Origin: DAHUZL01 sp035533215
GTDB lineage: Bacteria > Chloroflexota > Dormibacteria > Aeolococcales > Bog-877
Reading direction: 5' to 3'
Length of the DNA stretch: 64,000 bases
NCBI GenBank assembly: GCA_035533215.1
Contig: DATLUG010000025.1
Span: 1-64,000, forward strand
This document shows, one piece after another, positions 41,002 to 50,825 of the stretch; within the stretch, counting starts at the first letter, position 1; each line of letters opens with the position of its first letter. The position numbers and the translations under genes are program-made. The notes below the pieces were generated by a model. That model ran no database searches, had not been told where the DNA came from, and saw only the letters and a program-made list of their open reading frames with translations.

Positions 41002-42909
41002 ATGCCTCTCTCGAACGGGCGGGCGGCCGCCGGCGAGGCACCGGCCGCCGCCCCGCGCCCGATCGTCAACGACTTCACCCTGACCGCCGCCACCGTCAAC
41101 GGCTCGGGGAGCCAGTCAGCGAACCTGGTCCTGACCCGGGCCCTCTTCGCGATGGAGATCCCGGTCGCGCCCAAGAACGTCTTCCCCTCCAACATCGAGG
41201 GGCTGCCGACCTGGTTCAGCGTCCGACTCTCGCCCCTCGGGTATCAGGCCAGGCGGCCCCGGACCGATGTCCTGGTGGCGCTGAACCCCCAGACCTGGCA
41301 GACGGACGCGGCCGGGGTGACCCCCGGCGGCGTCGTCATCCACGAGGCGGCCCTGCCCAGGACCGGGGCGGCCGCGCGCGAGGACTGCACGTTCTACCCG
41401 GTGCCGTTCCAGCGTCTCGCCAAGGAGCACGTGGCCAACCCGGCGCTCCGCAAGTACCTGACCAACATGCTCTACGTCGGGGCGGTGGCCGAGCTGCTCG
41501 GGATCGAGGCGGAAGCCCTGGGGGTCGCCCTGGACGCCCAGTTCCGCCGCAAGCCCAGGGCGCGGACGTCGAACCTGGAGGCGATCGAGCTCGGCCGCGC
41601 CCATGTCCGGGCCCACCTGCCGAAGCGTGACCCCTTCCGGGTCCAGCGGCTCGACGGCCCCCGCGGCGAACTCCTCATCGAGGGCAATCAGGCGGCGGCA
41701 CTCGGCTGCCTGATGGGCGGCTGCACCTTCATGGCCTGGTACCCGATCACCCCGTCGTCGTCCCTGTGCGAGCATCTCATCGCCCTCGCCGACCGCTACC
41801 GCGCCGACGAGGCCACCGGGGAGCGCCGGATCGCCACCATCCAGGCGGAGGACGAGCTGGCCGCCATCGGCATGGTGCTGGGAGCGGCCTGGGCCGGGGC
41901 ACGGGCGATGACCTCCACCTCCGGGCCGGGCATTTCGCTGATGGCGGAGTTCATCGGCTTCGGCTACTTCGCCGAGGTGCCGGCCGTCGTCTTCGACGTG
42001 CAGCGGGTGGGGCCGTCGACCGGCCTGCCCACCCGAACCATGCAGGGCGACCTGTCCTTCGCCCACACCCTCTCACACGGCGATACCCGCCACCCGGTCC
42101 TGCTCCCCGGCACCGTCGCCGAATGCTACGAGCACGCCCAGCTCGCCTTCGACCTGGCCGACCGCTTCCAGACCCCGGTCTTCGTCCTCTCCGACCTCGA
42201 CCTCGGGATGAACCTCTGGCGCACGCCCCCGTTCACCTACCCGGACCGGCCCTTCGACCGGGGCAAGGTGCTGACGGCGGCCGACCTCGACCGCCTCGGC
42301 GGCCACTTCGCCCGTTACGCCGACGTCGACGGCGACGCCATCCCCTGGCGCACCCTGCCCGGGACCGACCATCCCGGCGCCGGCTACTTCACCCGCGGCT
42401 CCGGCCACGACGACCAGGCCCACTACACCGAGAGCGCCACCGCCTACCGCGCCACGATGGAGCGCCTGCGGCGCAAGTTCGAGACCATCCGGCAGCAGAT
42501 GCCGGCGCCCGCGCTCGCGGAGGCCGGCGCCGAGGTCGGCATCATCGCCTTCGGCAGCAGCGACGCGGCGGTGGTCGAGGCTCGCGACGTGCTCGCGGCC
42601 GAAGGCCTCGTCACCGACTACTGCCGGCTGCGGGCGCTGCCGGTGCACGCGGACGCGCTGGGATTCGTCGGCCGCCACCCACGCGTCTACGTGGTCGAGC
42701 AGAACCGCGACGGCCAGCTCTTCGCGATCCTCCGGGCCGAGCTCCCGGCCGAGCTGGTGCCCCGGCTCCGCTCCGTCTGCTACTTCGACGGCGAGCCGCT
42801 CCCGGCCGATGCCGTCATCGGGCCGCTGCGCCAGCAGGAGGCCGGCGTCGACAAGGGAGCGGTGGCGACGAGGCCGCTGGCCGCGGTCGGCAGGGTGCCC
42901 GCCGCATGA
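41002..42909 (+). CDS. korA: 2-oxoacid:ferredoxin oxidoreductase, alpha subunit with fused gamma domain
   Basis: 635 aa. The N-terminal 190 residues are the gamma (catalytic gamma-type) domain (TLTAATVNGSGSQSANLVL, PSNIEGLPTWFSVRLS). From about residue 215 comes the pyrimidine-binding domain (GNQAAALGCLMGGCTFMAW, YPITPSSSLCEH, TSTSGPGISLM, GLPTRTMQGDL), then the transketolase C-terminal-type domain (GIIAFGSS-like near 512). Together with KorB it would oxidise 2-oxoglutarate, or another 2-oxoacid, to the acyl-CoA with ferredoxin as acceptor, or run in reverse. Overlaps korB by 4 nt (ATGA). Confidence 0.93.
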   Translation: MPLSNGRAAAGEAPAAAPRPIVNDFTLTAATVNGSGSQSANLVLTRALFAMEIPVAPKNVFPSNIEGLPTWFSVRLSPLGYQARRPRTDVLVALNPQTWQTDAAGVTPGGVVIHEAALPRTGAAAREDCTFYPVPFQRLAKEHVANPALRKYLTNMLYVGAVAELLGIEAEALGVALDAQFRRKPRARTSNLEAIELGRAHVRAHLPKRDPFRVQRLDGPRGELLIEGNQAAALGCLMGGCTFMAWYPITPSSSLCEHLIALADRYRADEATGERRIATIQAEDELAAIGMVLGAAWAGARAMTSTSGPGISLMAEFIGFGYFAEVPAVVFDVQRVGPSTGLPTRTMQGDLSFAHTLSHGDTRHPVLLPGTVAECYEHAQLAFDLADRFQTPVFVLSDLDLGMNLWRTPPFTYPDRPFDRGKVLTAADLDRLGGHFARYADVDGDAIPWRTLPGTDHPGAGYFTRGSGHDDQAHYTESATAYRATMERLRRKFETIRQQMPAPALAEAGAEVGIIAFGSSDAAVVEARDVLAAEGLVTDYCRLRALPVHADALGFVGRHPRVYVVEQNRDGQLFAILRAELPAELVPRLRSVCYFDGEPLPADAVIGPLRQQEAGVDKGAVATRPLAAVGRVPAA

Positions 42910-43967
42910 CCACCACCGCCACCCCGCCGGCCGCGCCGCCGCCCGCCGCCGGGGCCCGCAACCGCCTGGGCCTGGGCCGTGACACCTACAAGGGCCTGCC
43001 CACCACCCTCTGCGCGGGCTGCGGCCACAACTCCATCAACAACCACATCATCAAGGCTCTCTACGAGTCGGCGGTGCCCCCCCACCTGCTCGCCAAGATG
43101 AGCGGCATCGGCTGCTCCTCCAAGGCCACCGCCTACTTCGTCGAGTCCGCCCACGGGCTCAACGCGGTGCATGGCCGGATGCCCTCGATCACCACCGGCG
43201 CCAAGCTGGCCGACCGGGACCTGGTGATGGTGGGGATCAGCGGTGACGGTGACACCGCCAGCATCGGGCTCGGCCAGTACTGCCACCTCATCCGCCGCAA
43301 CGTCGACTGCACCTACATCGTGGAGGACAACGGCGTCTACGGGCTCACCAAGGGACAGTTCTCGGCCACCGCCGACCTCGGGTCGATGCAGAAGAAGGGG
43401 CAGGTGAACGAGTTCGAGACCATCGACATCTGCGGCCTGGCGGTGCAGTTGGGAGCCTCCTTCGTCGCCCGCAGCTTCTCCGGCGACGGCAAGCAGCTGG
43501 TGCCGCTGCTGCGGGCCGCCCTGGCCCACCGGGGGACGGCGGTGCTCGACGTCATCAGCCCCTGCGTCACCTTCAACGACCACGAGGGCTCCACCAAGAG
43601 CTACGACTACGTCAAGGACCACGACGCCGTCCTCCAGGAGCTGGACTTCGTCCCCGCCCCCCGGGAGATCCTCGCCGACTACCCGGAGGGGACCGCGACC
43701 ACCGTGCGCTTCCACGACGGCTCGGAGGTGGTGCTGCGCAAGCTCGGCCGCGAGCACGACCCCCGCGACCGCCTGGCCGCGCTCCGCCTCGTCCAGGAGG
43801 GTCGCGATGCCGGCCAGCTGGTGACCGGCCTCCTGTACGTCAACCCGGAGATGGCCGACCTGGCGGATCGCGAACACCTGCCGGCGGTGCCGCTGCGCGA
43901 TCTGGGGGAGGCCGAGCTCCGTCTCAGTCGTGGGCAGTTCGAGGCCCTCTTGGCGGACTGGGCCTGA
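42906..43967 (+). CDS. korB: 2-oxoacid:ferredoxin oxidoreductase, beta subunit
   Basis: 353 aa. Thiamine-diphosphate-binding subunit: LCAGCGHNSIN with Fe-S ligands C36 and C39, GIGCSSK with a further cysteine, and the TPP motif GDGDTASIGLGQYCH ... VEDNGVYGLTKGQ. The last 60 residues (LYVNPEMADL) are a beta-subunit extension common in the KorB/VorB group. No separate delta ferredoxin subunit is encoded next to it, typical for the two-subunit enzymes of actinobacteria and halophiles. Citrate synthase, fumarase and Acs genes are nearby but in separate operons. Confidence 0.94.
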   Translation: MTTTATPPAAPPPAAGARNRLGLGRDTYKGLPTTLCAGCGHNSINNHIIKALYESAVPPHLLAKMSGIGCSSKATAYFVESAHGLNAVHGRMPSITTGAKLADRDLVMVGISGDGDTASIGLGQYCHLIRRNVDCTYIVEDNGVYGLTKGQFSATADLGSMQKKGQVNEFETIDICGLAVQLGASFVARSFSGDGKQLVPLLRAALAHRGTAVLDVISPCVTFNDHEGSTKSYDYVKDHDAVLQELDFVPAPREILADYPEGTATTVRFHDGSEVVLRKLGREHDPRDRLAALRLVQEGRDAGQLVTGLLYVNPEMADLADREHLPAVPLRDLGEAELRLSRGQFEALLADWA

Positions 43968-44055
43968 GCTGACGGGCCGCCGGCCCGACCAGCCGTCACC
44001 CGCATCAGGCCCGGGGTTCGTCGAGGGACCGCCCGGCGGGCTGACACCACCGCCT

Positions 44056-44094
44056 TCTCAGGGTGGTCTCAGCCAGCTCTCAGGCACGTCTCAG
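44056..44094 (+). repeat. Four TCTCAG direct repeats at exact 11-bp period (promoter of secreted protein 1)
   Basis: TCTCAG at 44056, 44067, 44078 and 44089, each one helical turn apart. The last copy starts exactly 27 bp before the -10 box at 44116, so it overlaps the -35 region. This is the geometry of OmpR/PhoB-type activators. No consensus -35 is present, consistent with an activated promoter. Confidence 0.75.
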
Positions 44095-44115
44095 GTGGCG
44101 GCGGCGCGCCCGCCC

Positions 44116-44121
44116 TAGGCT
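44116..44121 (+). promoter_or_regulatory. -10 box (TAGGCT) of secreted protein 1
   Basis: TAGGCT 27 bp after the start of the last TCTCAG; expected start of transcription about 44128, with a 57-nt leader and a CGGAGA Shine-Dalgarno before ATG 44185. Confidence 0.55.
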
Positions 44122-44184
44122 CGGGTCATCGACACCACGGCCACCGGGACCTCTGCCGGGGCCACCACCGACGGAGACACCTCG

Positions 44185-44724
44185 ATGATTGGACTCAAGG
44201 CCCGCAGCATCCTCGTCGGCACCACCCTCCTGCTCGGCACCATCAGCGGCACCGCCGCGGTGTCGGCGGCGACGGTCAGCCACAGTGCGACCAACCACCG
44301 GCATCCGCGCCGCAACTTCTGGCGCTACTGGCACCGCACGCACCCCCGCAACCTCTACGTGGTGGAGAGCGACAGCGGCAGCGGCGGGCTGTTCGGCGAG
44401 GGCCAGCTAGTGGTCGAGACCGCATCCAAGCAGATGCTCACCATCAATCTCGACCACATGTCCCGCGCCTTCCTCACCCGCGGGCTGGGGGGCCGCGATC
44501 GCGCTCGCATCGATCCCACCACCCTCGCCGCCGGCGACTTCGTGGTGGTGCGGAGCGAGATCATCGACGTTCGCAACGCGCTCTCGCCGAACCCCAACGG
44601 CGCGGTCCTGCTGGCAATCGTGATCGACGACACCGGCTTCAACCCGGCCAACCCGGCGACCGCCACGGCGACCCCGACCCCCGGTCCCTCCGCCACCCCC
44701 ACGGCGACGCCCCCAGCCGCCTGA
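44185..44724 (+). CDS. Secreted protein of unknown function, paralogue 1
   Basis: 179 aa. Signal peptide about 1-29 (SILVGTTLLLGTISGTAAVSA). Then a His/Arg-rich stretch (residues 33-52) and a roughly 90-residue beta-rich domain: GGLFGEGQLVVETASKQ..., LAAGDFVVVRSEI, AVLLAIVIDDTGFNPANPA. A C-terminal Thr/Pro/Ala tail follows. The same domain with matching landmarks occurs in the next gene. The short beta pattern with GDxVxVRG is OB-fold-like (compare DUF5666-type domains), but I do not assign it. Own promoter and own downstream palindrome. Confidence 0.75.
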   Translation: MIGLKARSILVGTTLLLGTISGTAAVSAATVSHSATNHRHPRRNFWRYWHRTHPRNLYVVESDSGSGGLFGEGQLVVETASKQMLTINLDHMSRAFLTRGLGGRDRARIDPTTLAAGDFVVVRSEIIDVRNALSPNPNGAVLLAIVIDDTGFNPANPATATATPTPGPSATPTATPPAA

Positions 44725-44738
44725 CCCACAGCCTTCCC

Positions 44739-44766
44739 GGGCGGCGCCGGTCGACCGGCGCCGCCC
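44739..44766. terminator. 28-bp perfect palindrome after secreted protein 1
   Basis: Arms GGGCGGCGCCGGTC / GACCGGCGCCGCCC with no spacer, 14 nt after the stop. Preceded by GCCTTCCC, as is the equivalent hairpin after paralogue 2. No U-run; a second stem-loop follows at 44778. Confidence 0.55.
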
Positions 44767-44777
44767 CACCCATCCTG

Positions 44778-44807
44778 CCGAGCCGGAGCCCTCGCGCTCC
44801 GGCTCGG
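44778..44807. terminator. Second stem-loop after secreted protein 1
   Basis: 11-bp arms CCGAGCCGGAG / CTCCGGCTCGG around an 8-nt loop, followed by TTCGCG. Together with the previous palindrome it should separate the two paralogues transcriptionally. Confidence 0.5.
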
Positions 44808-44845
44808 TTCGCGCCCCCGGCAAGCCGGCAGGGGCGCCAGCAAAC

Positions 44846-44862
44846 TTTCAGGCTCTTCTCAG
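44846..44862 (+). repeat. TTTCAG/TCTCAG repeat pair, 11-bp spacing (promoter of secreted protein 2)
   Basis: TTTCAG at 44846 and TCTCAG at 44857. The second starts exactly 27 bp before the -10 box at 44884, the same geometry as at the first paralogue, with two copies instead of four. Confidence 0.7.
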
Positions 44863-44883
44863 GCAAGCCGGGCCGGGACCGCC

Positions 44884-44889
44884 TACCGT
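44884..44889 (+). promoter_or_regulatory. -10 box (TACCGT) of secreted protein 2
   Basis: TACCGT 27 bp after the start of the last repeat; leader about 56 nt with GGAGG 7 nt before ATG 44952. Confidence 0.55.
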
Positions 44890-44951
44890 GAGCCGAGAAC
44901 CACCCGATCCCTCCCGGACCTCCCCCCGGGAACCCAGACGGAGGCCCCGCG

Positions 44952-45425
44952 ATGTCACCAGCGTTCGGACGGCGCACCCTCGGTGCGGCGACCATGCTGC
45001 TCTGCCTCGCCGGGGCCCCCAACGTCCTGGCGGCGACCCGGGCACCGGCCCGGTCCGCCGCCAGGACGGACGCGACGTCCGTGGCTGTGGCCCCCGCGCC
45101 GCGGCTCAGCGGGCGGCCCCGCCCGCTGGCGATCGGCACCGTGGTGAGCGTCAGCGCCACCGGCGGCCTGTTCAACCGCGGCGTCCTGCAGCTCAAGCGC
45201 CCCAACGGCCGAGCCGTCCTGATCAGCCTCACGCCGTACACCAAAGCCTTCCAGTTCCGGGGCCGCGGTGCCCAGGTGCACCGGATCCCGGTCAGCGCAC
45301 TCCTGCCGGGCGACGTGGTGGTGGTGAGGGGCCGCTCCATCCCCCACCGCGGGCCGGTGGCGGTGCTCATCTACGACACCAGCTTCAACGGCGGGGTCAA
45401 CCCGGCGGCGGGCGCCCCCGGCTGA
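44952..45425 (+). CDS. Secreted protein of unknown function, paralogue 2
   Basis: 157 aa. Signal peptide about 1-28 ending in LAA. An Ala/Arg-rich linker leads to the same beta-rich domain as paralogue 1: GGLFNRGVLQLKRPNGRAV, TPYTKAFQFRGRG, LLPGDVVVVRGRSI, VAVLIYDTSFNGGVNPAAG. It lacks the Thr/Pro tail and the His-rich stretch. A tandem duplicate that kept promoter repeats and hairpin, so both are probably co-regulated and exported. Function unknown. Confidence 0.75.
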   Translation: MSPAFGRRTLGAATMLLCLAGAPNVLAATRAPARSAARTDATSVAVAPAPRLSGRPRPLAIGTVVSVSATGGLFNRGVLQLKRPNGRAVLISLTPYTKAFQFRGRGAQVHRIPVSALLPGDVVVVRGRSIPHRGPVAVLIYDTSFNGGVNPAAGAPG

Positions 45426-45438
45426 GACACGGCTTCCC

Positions 45439-45467
45439 GGGCGGCGCCGCGCGGATCGGCGCTGCCC
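45439..45467. terminator. Imperfect GC-rich hairpin after secreted protein 2
   Basis: Arms GGGCGGCGCCG / CGGCGCTGCCC (one G-T wobble), 7-nt loop, 13 nt after the stop; homologous to the palindrome at 44739. Confidence 0.5.
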
Positions 45468-45483
45468 GTTCCCCAGCTCCCCC

Positions 45484-45520
45484 GCCGGGGCCCCGTCCGG
45501 GCCCCGGCGTTCTCCTCTCC
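45484..45520. terminator. Stem-loop with pyrimidine tract between convergent genes
   Basis: 10-bp arms GCCGGGGCCC / GGGCCCCGGC with a 5-nt loop, followed on the plus strand by GTTCTCCTCTCC. Best terminator candidate for the rightward secreted-protein genes; citrate synthase converges from the other side. Confidence 0.5.
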
Positions 45521-45546
45521 AGGACCGCCCGGCCGCCCGCGGCCCG

Positions 45547-47097
45547 TCAGCCGTAGGCGTAGCCGTCGGGGAGGGGCCGGGGCGCCGACGGCCCCACGTA
45601 GATGGCCGACGGCCGGATCAGACGGTTGTGCTGGGCCTGCTCGCACACCGCGGCGGTCCAGCCGGCGAGCCGCGAACAGGCGAAGGTCGGGGTGAACATG
45701 TCCCGGGGCACGCCGACGGTGTTCATCACCACGCCGGCGTAGAACTCGACGTTGGTGTAGAGGCGGCGGCCGGGCTTCAGCTCGTGCAGCACCCGGAGCG
45801 CGGTGGCCTCCACCTCGCTGGCGAACTCGGCCTGGGCTCCCCCCAGCCGCAGCGCCACCTCGCGCAGGAGGGTGGAGCGGGGGTCGTCGGTCTTGTACAC
45901 CCGGTGGCCGAACCCCATCAGCCGCTCGCCGCGCTCGATCTGCTCACGCAGCACCGCCTCGGCCCGGTCCGGGGTCCCGATGGCGTCGAGGGTGTCCAGC
46001 GCCCGGGACGGCGCCCCGCCGTGGAGGGGGCCGGAGAGGGCGCCGAGGGCGCCGACCACGGCCGCGCCGACGTCGGCGCCGGTGGAGGCGATCACCCGGG
46101 CGGTGAAGGTGGAGGCGTTGAAGCCGTGGTCCATGGTGAGGATCAGGTACTGCTCCAGCGCCCGCGCGGCCTCCGGCTCCGGCCGCCGGCCGGTGAGCAG
46201 CTGGAGGTAGGCGCCGGCGTAGCCGAGGTCGCGGTCGGCCTCGGCCGGGGGGTCGCCCCGGCGGGCCCGGTACTGGCGCAGGAGGACGACCGGGGCCACC
46301 GCGGTGAGGCGGACGGCGGCGTCCATCACCTCCGCGTGCCCGGCGTCCAGGGTCGGGCGCAGCCCGAGGCTGGTGGCGACGAGGGACAGTGAGGTCCTGA
46401 GCGCCGACAGCGGGGCGTACGGCTCGATCCGTGCCAGCGGAGCCAGCAGGGCCGCGACCGCTGGGGCCACCTCGCGCGCCGCCCGGGTGCGCGCGCGAAA
46501 GGCGGCCAGCTGGGCGGCGTCGGGCAGCTCGCCGATCAGGAGCAGGTGCCAGACCTGCTCGAACGAGCAGCGTCGGGCCAGCTCGGTGGCGTCGTAGCCG
46601 CGGTAGTGGAAGAACCCCTCCTCACCGCGGACGTCACCGATCGCGGTCTCGGCCACGGCCACCCCCTCCAGCCCGGGCGGGGCCACGGTGGGGGCCGAGC
46701 CGGCCGCCCTGACGTCTTCGATGTGGGCGACCCGGACGATATGCCGGATCGACAGCATCCCCACCAGCGTTCCCCGGTCCAGCACCGGCAGGTGGCGGAA
46801 GTGGTGCTCGCGGAAGATCTCCAGGGCGACCGCCACCGGGTTGTCGGCGGTGAGCGTCACCGGGCTGCTCGACATCAGCGCGCCGACCGGGGTCGAGGCG
46901 TCGAGCCCGGTGCCGAGCGCGCGGAGGAGGTCGCGCTCGCTCACGATGCCCACCACCCGGTCGCTGGGATCGAGCACCGCGGCGGCTCCCACCTTGGCCC
47001 CGTCGAGGAGCCGCGCCAGCTCGGTGGCGGTCATCTCCGGTCGCGCCACCACCGGCGGCCGGTGCATCAGCTCGCGGACCGACACCGCTACGGTCAT
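45547..47097 (-). CDS. Citrate synthase with N-terminal CBS-domain pair
   Basis: 516 aa. Residues about 1-128 are two CBS motifs (VRELMHRPPVVARP ... VVGIVSERDLLRAL and MSSSPVTLTADN ... VGMLSIRHIVRV). From about 142 to the end is a bacterial-type citrate synthase: H324 (DHGFN), catalytic H359 (PLHGGA), H398 (GFGHRVYK) and D467 (DMFTPTF). All catalytic residues are kept, so it should condense acetyl-CoA (or propionyl-CoA) with oxaloacetate. The CBS pair suggests control by adenine nucleotides. SD GGAGG precedes ATG 47097. Fusion is unusual for the family. Confidence 0.92.
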   Translation of the reverse strand: MTVAVSVRELMHRPPVVARPEMTATELARLLDGAKVGAAAVLDPSDRVVGIVSERDLLRALGTGLDASTPVGALMSSSPVTLTADNPVAVALEIFREHHFRHLPVLDRGTLVGMLSIRHIVRVAHIEDVRAAGSAPTVAPPGLEGVAVAETAIGDVRGEEGFFHYRGYDATELARRCSFEQVWHLLLIGELPDAAQLAAFRARTRAAREVAPAVAALLAPLARIEPYAPLSALRTSLSLVATSLGLRPTLDAGHAEVMDAAVRLTAVAPVVLLRQYRARRGDPPAEADRDLGYAGAYLQLLTGRRPEPEAARALEQYLILTMDHGFNASTFTARVIASTGADVGAAVVGALGALSGPLHGGAPSRALDTLDAIGTPDRAEAVLREQIERGERLMGFGHRVYKTDDPRSTLLREVALRLGGAQAEFASEVEATALRVLHELKPGRRLYTNVEFYAGVVMNTVGVPRDMFTPTFACSRLAGWTAAVCEQAQHNRLIRPSAIYVGPSAPRPLPDGYAYG

Positions 47098-47193
47098 GAG
47101 CGCCTCCGGCCGGACCCCCCGACGATCCGGGCCCGGTCCTGTGTCATCCTCCCACCCCGCGCCGGGCGGCTCGGGGCGGCCAGCATCCGCCGC

Positions 47194-47346
47194 TCAGTGC
47201 CGTTGGGGTCGGCCCCCCTCCGCGGCCGAGGTCCGGCGCTCGCTCTCGCCCGCTCGCCGGAACAACACGACCCACCCCACCAGGGAGCTCCCGGCGATGA
47301 CAGCCAGCACGCCCAGGGAAATCGCGATCTGCCCCGCCGAGGTCAT
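47194..47346 (-). CDS. Small single-pass membrane protein (50 aa)
   Basis: 50 aa. ATG 47346 is preceded by AAGGAGGTG, the best Shine-Dalgarno in the window, and by a -10 TAGAAT (47370-47375). Residues about 6-29 are a single transmembrane helix (IAISLGVLAVIAGSSLVGWV), followed by a charged tail with Arg, Glu and His. No family recognised. Strong translation signals argue that it is real. The citrate synthase gene follows 96 nt downstream on the same strand. Confidence 0.65.
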   Translation of the reverse strand: MTSAGQIAISLGVLAVIAGSSLVGWVVLFRRAGESERRTSAAEGGRPQRH

Positions 47347-47369
47347 GGACACCTCCTTCCGATCCGTTG

Positions 47370-47375
47370 ATTCTA
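47370..47375 (-). promoter_or_regulatory. -10 box (TAGAAT) of the small membrane protein gene
   Basis: TAGAAT on the minus strand, 23 nt before the ATG; short leader with an AAGGAGGTG Shine-Dalgarno. Confidence 0.5.
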
Positions 47376-47567
47376 CCGGGCGGCGGTGGGGCCGAGCCGT
47401 CCCGGGCGGCCGCGGGGTGGGGCGACGACGGACGGCGGTATGCTGGACCGACCGCGAGGGGCGATCCGCGATCCCGGTCCGGCGCGCGATCCGCCGTATG
47501 GCCCGGCCGTCGGAGGCGGCGGGGCGATGCGCAGCGTGGGACCGTCGGAGGTGAGCGCGATCGGAGC

Positions 47568-48797
47568 ATGGCGCCTGTGACCGAGGGCGGGGCCCGCGCC
47601 GCCCGCCGGGGGCCGCTGGCCGGCCTGCATCCAAGCGTCCTCGGGCTGGTGGCGGCGAGCTGCGTCGAGTGGGCCGGCGCCACCGCCGTTCTGCCGGTGC
47701 TCCCCCTCTTCATCCGCCACGGCGGCGCCTCGTACGCCCTGATCGGGGTGGTGATGGGTGCCTTCCTCGCCGCCAGCTTCGTCGTTCAGTACCCCCTCGG
47801 CCGGCTCTCCGACCGGGTCGGTCGGCGCGGCCCCCTGGTGCTCAGCCTGGGGCTCTACGCGGTGGTGACGGTCGTCTATGTCGTGCCCGTCGCCCCCCCC
47901 GTGTACATCCTGCTGCGGGCGCTCCAGGGCGCCGCCGCGGGCACCACCCAGGTGGTCGCCCAGACCGTGGTCGCCGATCTGGTTCCGGTCGATCGCCGCG
48001 GCCGCGCCTATGGGCTCCTCAACGGGTCGCAGTTCGGCGGGATGGTGGTCGGTCCGGTGGCCGGCGCCCTCCTCTACACCCGCCAGCCGAGCCTGGTCTT
48101 CGTCGCCGCGGCGGTGGCGGCCCTGGCGGCGGCGGTGACGGTGGGCGTCACCGTCCCGCGGGGTCGCCCGCCCGCCCGCCCGCCTCAGCCCCGCCGGACC
48201 GGCGGCGAGGAGTCGCTGCGCCGGCGGGTGGTGCAGGGGGTGATGGTGGTGTCGGCCGGGACCGGCCTCCTGATCGGCGTCTACGACGCCGACTGGAGCC
48301 TCCTGCTGCGATCGAAGGGCGCCCCGCCGTGGGAGGTCGGGCTCTCCTTCACCCTGTTCGCGCTGCCGCTGGTCGCGGCCTCATGGCCGGCGGGGTGGCT
48401 CGCCGACCACCGGGACCGCCGCTGGCTGGGCGGGCTGGCCCTCCTCGTCGGGTGCGCCTGCGCCGCGATCTACCCGTTCCTGCCGGCTCCGCCGTACCTG
48501 ATGGCGCTCGGCGTGATCGAGGCGAGCGCCACCGCGATCGGGTTCCCGGCGGTGCTCTCCCTGCTGATGCAGACGGTCGGGACGGGCCGGGCGGGCCGCG
48601 CCCAGGGGATGGCCGGGAGCGCCCAGACCGGCGCCGCCGCGGTGGGGGCGACCGTCGGCGGCCTTCTGTTCGGTCTCGGGCCCTGGGCACCCTTCGTGGG
48701 CGCCGCCGCGGTGGTCGCCGCCATGACCGGCAGCCTGCCGTTCCTCTGGGGGTCAGCCGCCCGGTGGGCCCGGGCGGACCGGGCCCGGGCGACCTGA
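47568..48797 (+). CDS. MFS transporter
   Basis: 409 aa with about 12 hydrophobic segments. Motif A is clear in the first loop (YPLGRLSDRVGRRGPL) and in weaker form in the second half (AGWLADHRDRRWLGG). Resembles the multidrug/sugar-efflux DHA1 group (YceL/MdtG-like). CGGAG just upstream of ATG 47568. Ends 29 bp before the convergent acs gene. Substrate unknown. Confidence 0.87.
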   Translation: MAPVTEGGARAARRGPLAGLHPSVLGLVAASCVEWAGATAVLPVLPLFIRHGGASYALIGVVMGAFLAASFVVQYPLGRLSDRVGRRGPLVLSLGLYAVVTVVYVVPVAPPVYILLRALQGAAAGTTQVVAQTVVADLVPVDRRGRAYGLLNGSQFGGMVVGPVAGALLYTRQPSLVFVAAAVAALAAAVTVGVTVPRGRPPARPPQPRRTGGEESLRRRVVQGVMVVSAGTGLLIGVYDADWSLLLRSKGAPPWEVGLSFTLFALPLVAASWPAGWLADHRDRRWLGGLALLVGCACAAIYPFLPAPPYLMALGVIEASATAIGFPAVLSLLMQTVGTGRAGRAQGMAGSAQTGAAAVGATVGGLLFGLGPWAPFVGAAAVVAAMTGSLPFLWGSAARWARADRARAT

Positions 48798-48826
48798 GCG
48801 GGCGAACCCCGCCGCCGGCCAAGAGC

Positions 48827-50791
<1,965 letters not shown>

Positions 50792-50825
50792 CTGCCGCCC
50801 TCCGCGACCCCTGCCGACTGCTGGC

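Noticed and set aside
41002..43967. Reading korAB as evidence for a reductive TCA cycle.
   Set aside because: Two-subunit KorAB is common in oxidative TCA cycles; no ATP-citrate lyase is visible and a citrate synthase is present.
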